Below are positions 60,647 through 64,000 of a stretch of DNA of 64,000 bases, piece after piece (position 1 is the first letter of the stretch; the number at the start of each line of letters is the position of its first letter). Made by a program: the position numbers and the translations under genes. The notes beneath the pieces are model-generated. The model ran no database searches and was not told the DNA's origin. It saw only the letters and a program-made list of their open reading frames with translations. This DNA comes from Methylobacter sp. S3L5C (lineage in GTDB: Bacteria > Pseudomonadota > Gammaproteobacteria > Methylococcales > Methylomonadaceae), in NCBI RefSeq assembly GCF_022788635.1, contig NZ_CP076024.1, positions 4,441,503 through 4,505,502 of the forward strand, read 5' to 3'.

Positions 60647-61399
60647 TCACGCCGGGGTCAAATTACCCAATGTGGCCTGTCGTCTAAAGCCCAGTAATCC
60701 CATCAAACCGCTACCGAATAACCAAACTGCGCCAGGAACGGGAACTGCGGCAACATCGCCGGGGCGAACAGCCCAGGCATAGAAAGAAGCGCCAAGTTCG
60801 TCGCCGTTCTTGTAGCCAGCCTGGTAGCCAGCCGATGTATCGAAGTACCAAGCGCCGCCAGAACCGGGCGAGTACTCAGTTCCCGACCAGTAAACCAAGG
60901 CTTGTAGGTTATTGACCAAGCCGATGTTGGCTTGTCCGTTATTAGAACCGTTGCCATGAATGCCAAATGTAGGTTGGTAATTTCCAGCTGTATCAACATA
61001 ATCCTTTAAGCCCAGGTTAACGTTGTACATATAGGCTAACTCGGAGTTGGAGCTAGTAATGTTATAACCGAAATCGGTTGTGCCATTTTCGGAATATCCG
61101 GTGTTAAAACTGCTGCCGTTGACCGGTGTGTTGCTGGCCAAGCGCCAGTCGCTAAAACCGCCGTAGACTAAATTGGCGGCCCACGTGACTGCAGTATTCC
61201 ATTCCATTTTTCCATTATTAACGGCACCTGCATAACCAGAGGTACCAGCATAGTTAGCATCTTGTAGCCAAGTGATATTAAGCACGTTGTCATACAACAT
61301 ACCGTTACCACGATCAACTAACGACGCATGGGCAGTTCCGGTAACAGCGACACTGGCAAGCAAAGCCAACGCTAATAAGGTTTTTTGATGTTTCATCAT
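60647..61399 (-). CDS. PEP-CTERM protein with DUF1566 domain
   Basis: About 250 residues from ATG 61399. A signal peptide (H-Q-K-T-L-L-A-L-A-L-L-A-S) is followed by a DUF1566 (Lcl-like) domain: N-I-T-W-L-Q-D-A-N-Y near residue 45, D-W-R-L-A-S-N near 85, and Y-W-S-G-T-E-Y near 170. The PEP-CTERM signal V-P-V-P-G-A-V-W-L-F-G-S-G-L-M-G-L-L-G-F-R-R lies near the C-terminus. PEP-CTERM proteins are processed by exosortase A-type enzymes in exopolysaccharide-forming bacteria. An upstream ATG would add 10 residues before the signal peptide and is unlikely. Confidence 0.9.
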   Translation of the reverse strand: MMKHQKTLLALALLASVAVTGTAHASLVDRGNGMLYDNVLNITWLQDANYAGTSGYAGAVNNGKMEWNTAVTWAANLVYGGFSDWRLASNTPVNGSSFNTGYSENGTTDFGYNITSSNSELAYMYNVNLGLKDYVDTAGNYQPTFGIHGNGSNNGQANIGLVNNLQALVYWSGTEYSPGSGGAWYFDTSAGYQAGYKNGDELGASFYAWAVRPGDVAAVPVPGAVWLFGSGLMGLLGFRRQATLGNLTPA

Positions 61400-61429
61400 A
61401 TTCTCTTTAGGTAATCTTTCATTAATCAA

Positions 61430-61781
61430 ATGTGCAACTCGGCTGACCTTTTAAAAAAGGCTCCGTAGCTTTCCGTCCTTATCTCACAATAAGTTTAGCT
61501 TTATCGTCCTTGAATCATGCGCACTTACATAAGCTTGACACGAAGTTTAAAGTTGAAAAAACTGCTTTTGTGCAATAAATTTAAATATTATCACTAATAA
61601 ATATTGCATATTTGACCATGCCTACCAGACAGATCAGGCACATTTTTTTGTGCCCGGCATATTTAAATAATGGTTTGTTTCGTTGACTGTTAGGCAACGA
61701 AAAAATGTTGCCTACCTACAGTCTAATCGTAAGAAATCGAACTAAACTGGACGTTAAGCCAACAAATACAAAAACTGCGAC
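61430..61781. other. Intergenic between PEP-CTERM genes
   Basis: No gene seen. Contains the presumed promoter of the PEP-CTERM gene at 60647-61399. Confidence 0.4.
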
Positions 61782-62696
61782 CTATAAGCATCGTTTTTGC
61801 GAGCATAACAATTCTTTGCGCTTATGTGTAAGGCTTGTCAAGCCCAGTAAGCCAGAACCGAGCAGCCATAGGGCTGCAGGTACTGGGACAGCTGCTGGTG
61901 TGATGGCATTACCAACGCCTAAGGGTAATGATAATGTCGCACCTGGATTTAAAGCTAGCCAAGTTGGGTCAATATAGAACTCAGGATCAATAAAAGCCCC
62001 CGCATAAAAAGTTAAAATTGAACCGAATGCATGAGATCGAGATAGAGCGTCCATATAAACCATTTGTGTTGCATGCCCGGACGCATCAGTCAGAATCTCT
62101 GTGACTCCACCAAAAGTGCCAGCAAAAGAATCATATGAAATCAACGTTTCGTTTAACCATATATCTGACCGTCCTGTGTGACGTGTATTGCTTGTACATA
62201 AATGGTTACCACAGTCATAGCTAAACCCTGTCTCTCCACCTACTGAGAAACCAACTTTTGAGGCTGTCTGAACTTCATCAATAGTCTGTGCTGCGAGATC
62301 CTGACCAAATAGCCAATATCGCCCTCCGAAGCCCACTGGAATCCAGGTAGAAGCTGGCCCCGATATATCAATACTATAAGACATAGTGCCATCGGCTTGG
62401 GCCATAGTCTCTCCGTATCTATTATATGCTTTCGCTGATACTAAAATATAAGGCGCTGGCGTACTGGAGAAAGTTACAGTCTCTAGCTCCAAGCTATTGG
62501 TATCTATTACTTTATTAGTATAAGTTATCGAATTATTGTGAGGGGTAGAGTTGCCCATAGTATTTGAAATACTACCTTCCGAATAAGAAGAGGTGACACT
62601 AGCCCACGATGTATTTGCACAAAGACTTAAAGTTAAACATGGTAATAACAAAGCTAACTTTATTGTTTCTTTACTAGAGTTTTTAGGAGATATCAT
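61782..62696 (-). CDS. PEP-CTERM protein (304 aa)
   Basis: A signal peptide (K-L-A-L-L-L-P-C-L-T-L-S-L-C-A-N-T-S-W-A-S) is followed by a beta-rich exported domain without a name I recognise. The PEP-CTERM signal V-P-V-P-A-A-L-W-L-L-G-S-G-L-L-G-L and a basic tail end the protein. The domain contains a single C-x4-C pair (C-G-N-H-L-C) that may form a disulfide. Function unknown. Confidence 0.85.
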   Translation of the reverse strand: MISPKNSSKETIKLALLLPCLTLSLCANTSWASVTSSYSEGSISNTMGNSTPHNNSITYTNKVIDTNSLELETVTFSSTPAPYILVSAKAYNRYGETMAQADGTMSYSIDISGPASTWIPVGFGGRYWLFGQDLAAQTIDEVQTASKVGFSVGGETGFSYDCGNHLCTSNTRHTGRSDIWLNETLISYDSFAGTFGGVTEILTDASGHATQMVYMDALSRSHAFGSILTFYAGAFIDPEFYIDPTWLALNPGATLSLPLGVGNAITPAAVPVPAALWLLGSGLLGLTSLTHKRKELLCSQKRCL

Positions 62697-62968
62697 GAAA
62701 AATTTACGTGATGAAGTCTGCCATTGAATTTAATAGTAATATCAGTTGGTTTGTTTCGTTTAAACATTCGTTTTTTTATGCCTTACGATCTACCAAGTAA
62801 TAATAGTTAAGACTTTCAAAAAATGGTAGGTTAAACACAGTTTAAATTGAGGAGTGTTGAAAATGGCATAAAGCCACGTAAATTTTGGCATTTAATAAAT
62901 TCTATGGGACTTTTCTGTCGTTTTTATAAACGCACCCTATGAGCAACAAACCCGTAAGACGGTTTAAA

Positions 62969-63048
62969 TGTAGGGTGCATTAGTAATAACGTAATGCGCC
63001 GAATGATCAAAGACCAACATACTGCGCAATACGCTATTTCACCCTACA
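62969..63048. repeat. REP-like inverted repeat (TGTAGGGTG/CACCCTACA)
   Basis: TGTAGGGTGCATTAG and GCAATACGC...CACCCTACA form an imperfect inverted repeat of about 80 bp, a common intergenic palindrome type. Confidence 0.6.
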
Positions 63049-63067
63049 GATTTTAGCTTTCCACGTT

Positions 63068-63198
63068 GGTGCCGTTAATCAATAACGTTTACCAATTCAT
63101 CGAAGGTGTTGGTGGCGCTGGTACCGCCAGTTTATAGTTAAGATTTGTTGGTTTTTTGGACTAAAGCCTTATGATTTAGGTCATGGGGCTTTTTTTGT
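63068..63198 (+). pseudogene. Decayed copy of PLFS-family gene 5 3' end
   Basis: CGTTTACCAA, TCGAAGGTG and the following GGTACCGCC..TTTATAG, then TTTGTTGGTTTTT and the terminator, repeat the end of the gene at 56364-56968 with an internal deletion. Only about 130 bp are left. Confidence 0.7.
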
Positions 63199-63539
63199 GG
63201 AGGTGTTTTGGCAAAATAGATATGTAGGTTGGGAAATATCTTTTCCTTGCCCAATATTCAAAGGACAAAAGCATAATATCGATACATTACCCAATGTCAT
63301 CATTCTATTTTAATGTGGAAATGTTGGACAAAAAAATGTGCCCACCTAATTTGTTGAATCAATTTTACAACCAACTCAAGGTGCAGAAACACCCAAAAAA
63401 GCCATTTATTAGGTATATTGGGCGTAGATTTTATTTTTCTGGGTAGCACTTTTCGGCAGAGCCATTGCAGCTTGCATCCATTACCGTCAATAAATATCTT
63501 TAATGTTTACACCGGTTTCATGAAGAACAGTACAACAAA

Positions 63540-63564
63540 AAAGCCGCCCAGTAGAGGCGGCTTT
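63540..63564. terminator. Terminator of the last PEP-CTERM gene
   Basis: AAAGCCGCC pairs with GGCGGCTTT around a CAGTAGA loop, with an A-run on the minus-strand distal side (a T-run in the minus direction). It is 17 bp downstream of the minus-strand gene. Confidence 0.85.
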
Positions 63565-63581
63565 AGTGCCTGATCTTTACG

Positions 63582-64000
63582 TTAAGCGTTGGCGGTCATG
63601 GTGCTATACAGGTTTTGAGATTTAGCCTTTTTCTTATGAAAAGCTCCAAAACCTAATAAGCCTGATACAAACATCCAGATAGCGGCTGGAATTGGAACGG
63701 CGGCAACGGTGGGGGCCATGGCCATGATCTTCCAATTCATTGGGGTATGAGTCGTTAAAGGGGCGAACAATTGGCCGGTTGTACACAAAAATTGTGGCCC
63801 TGCTTCGCACGATCCCAAGCGCGAACCGTTAGGTGTGCCTGCCAGACCGTAATTGTTCCTGTAAATAACGTCCGTATTGGGGTCGCTGAATGCGAAAATA
63901 TTTTCGTTTCCGTCAAAGGATATAACTGCACTTTTGCCGAATACAGCCAGTGTTTGGTCAATCGCCTTCACGGGTCCCTGATAGTTTGTGAGTGTATTAC
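63582..64000 (-). CDS. PEP-CTERM protein, C-terminal part (window edge)
   Basis: The frame is open to the window edge (N-Y-Q-G-P-V-K-A-I-D at the boundary), so the gene starts outside. The visible 139 residues contain an exported-domain tail (two cysteines, S-C-E-A-G-P-Q-F-L-C) and the PEP-CTERM signal V-P-I-P-A-A-I-W-M-F-V-S-G-L-L-G-F-G-A-F with a basic end. A strong terminator follows. Confidence 0.82.
   Translation of the reverse strand, partial: NTLTNYQGPVKAIDQTLAVFGKSAVISFDGNENIFAFSDPNTDVIYRNNYGLAGTPNGSRLGSCEAGPQFLCTTGQLFAPLTTHTPMNWKIMAMAPTVAAVPIPAAIWMFVSGLLGFGAFHKKKAKSQNLYSTMTANA

Larger units (their letters stand above)
62697..63539. other. Intergenic with REP-like repeat and decayed gene copy
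   Basis: No intact gene. It holds a REP-like inverted repeat (62969-63048) and a decayed copy of the 3' end of PLFS-family gene 5 with its terminator (63068-63198). Confidence 0.45.

Overview
The window looks like part of the chromosome of a gammaproteobacterial methanotroph-like organism (Methylococcales-type). This is an inference from several genes together: PEP-CTERM proteins, a fused exosortase E/protease with a VPEID-CTERM substrate, glycogen genes, a KaiC/KaiB cluster, and a heavy load of insertion sequences. No rRNA gene or other direct taxonomic marker is present.

Layout. 0-4 kb holds the 3' part of a glycogen operon on the minus strand (glgB then glgE). Both genes are broken: glgB by an IS and glgE by an early stop codon. 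4-7.6 kb is mostly transposon debris: an IS1-type element split by a decayed IS4-type element, plus a group II intron maturase remnant. 8.4-12.2 kb is an exosortase E/protease gene with a small VPEID-CTERM substrate gene split by a second copy of the same IS. 13-17.4 kb is an AttEFGH-like ABC export operon. 18-22.4 kb holds an HTTM membrane protein pair, a truncated phoD, and two HU/IHF genes (one with a premature stop). 23.3-27.7 kb is a TetR-controlled sulfur and redox cluster: rhodanese, DUF4242, mono-cluster ferredoxin, sulfide:quinone oxidoreductase-like protein, DUF1641 and OsmC. 28-32 kb has a methyltransferase, a MITE-like element, a TauE/SafE exporter and an IS3-type element.

32.4-40.3 kb is a kaiC-kaiB-kaiB operon followed by a large PAS-GGDEF-EAL-CZB gene that is split by a third copy of the IS. 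41-45 kb has a TacAT-type toxin-antitoxin pair, a ChaA-type antiporter and a YkgJ-type protein. 45-47 kb has an AT-rich unknown gene and a frameshifted gene.

48-57 kb is a compact prophage-like element. It begins at a 3' fragment of a tRNA-Lys(CTT) gene that marks an attachment site. It contains a divergent repressor/Cro switch with three operator-like sites, an O-like replication initiator carrying iterons inside its own coding sequence, a holin, a PLD-type nuclease, a collagen-like protein, and five small proteins that look like one paralogous family. I see no terminase, portal, capsid or integrase gene. 57-59 kb is a two-gene cassette of unknown function, followed by an IS4-type element with a 12-bp target duplication. 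Three PEP-CTERM protein genes end the window.

The strongest theme is recent gene inactivation. Three copies of one 1679-bp IS, identical in translation, interrupt glgB, the VPEID-CTERM gene and the PAS-GGDEF-EAL gene. In every case, removing the IS plus one target repeat restores a continuous reading frame. The most novel-looking region is the 48-57 kb element with its paralogous small-protein family.
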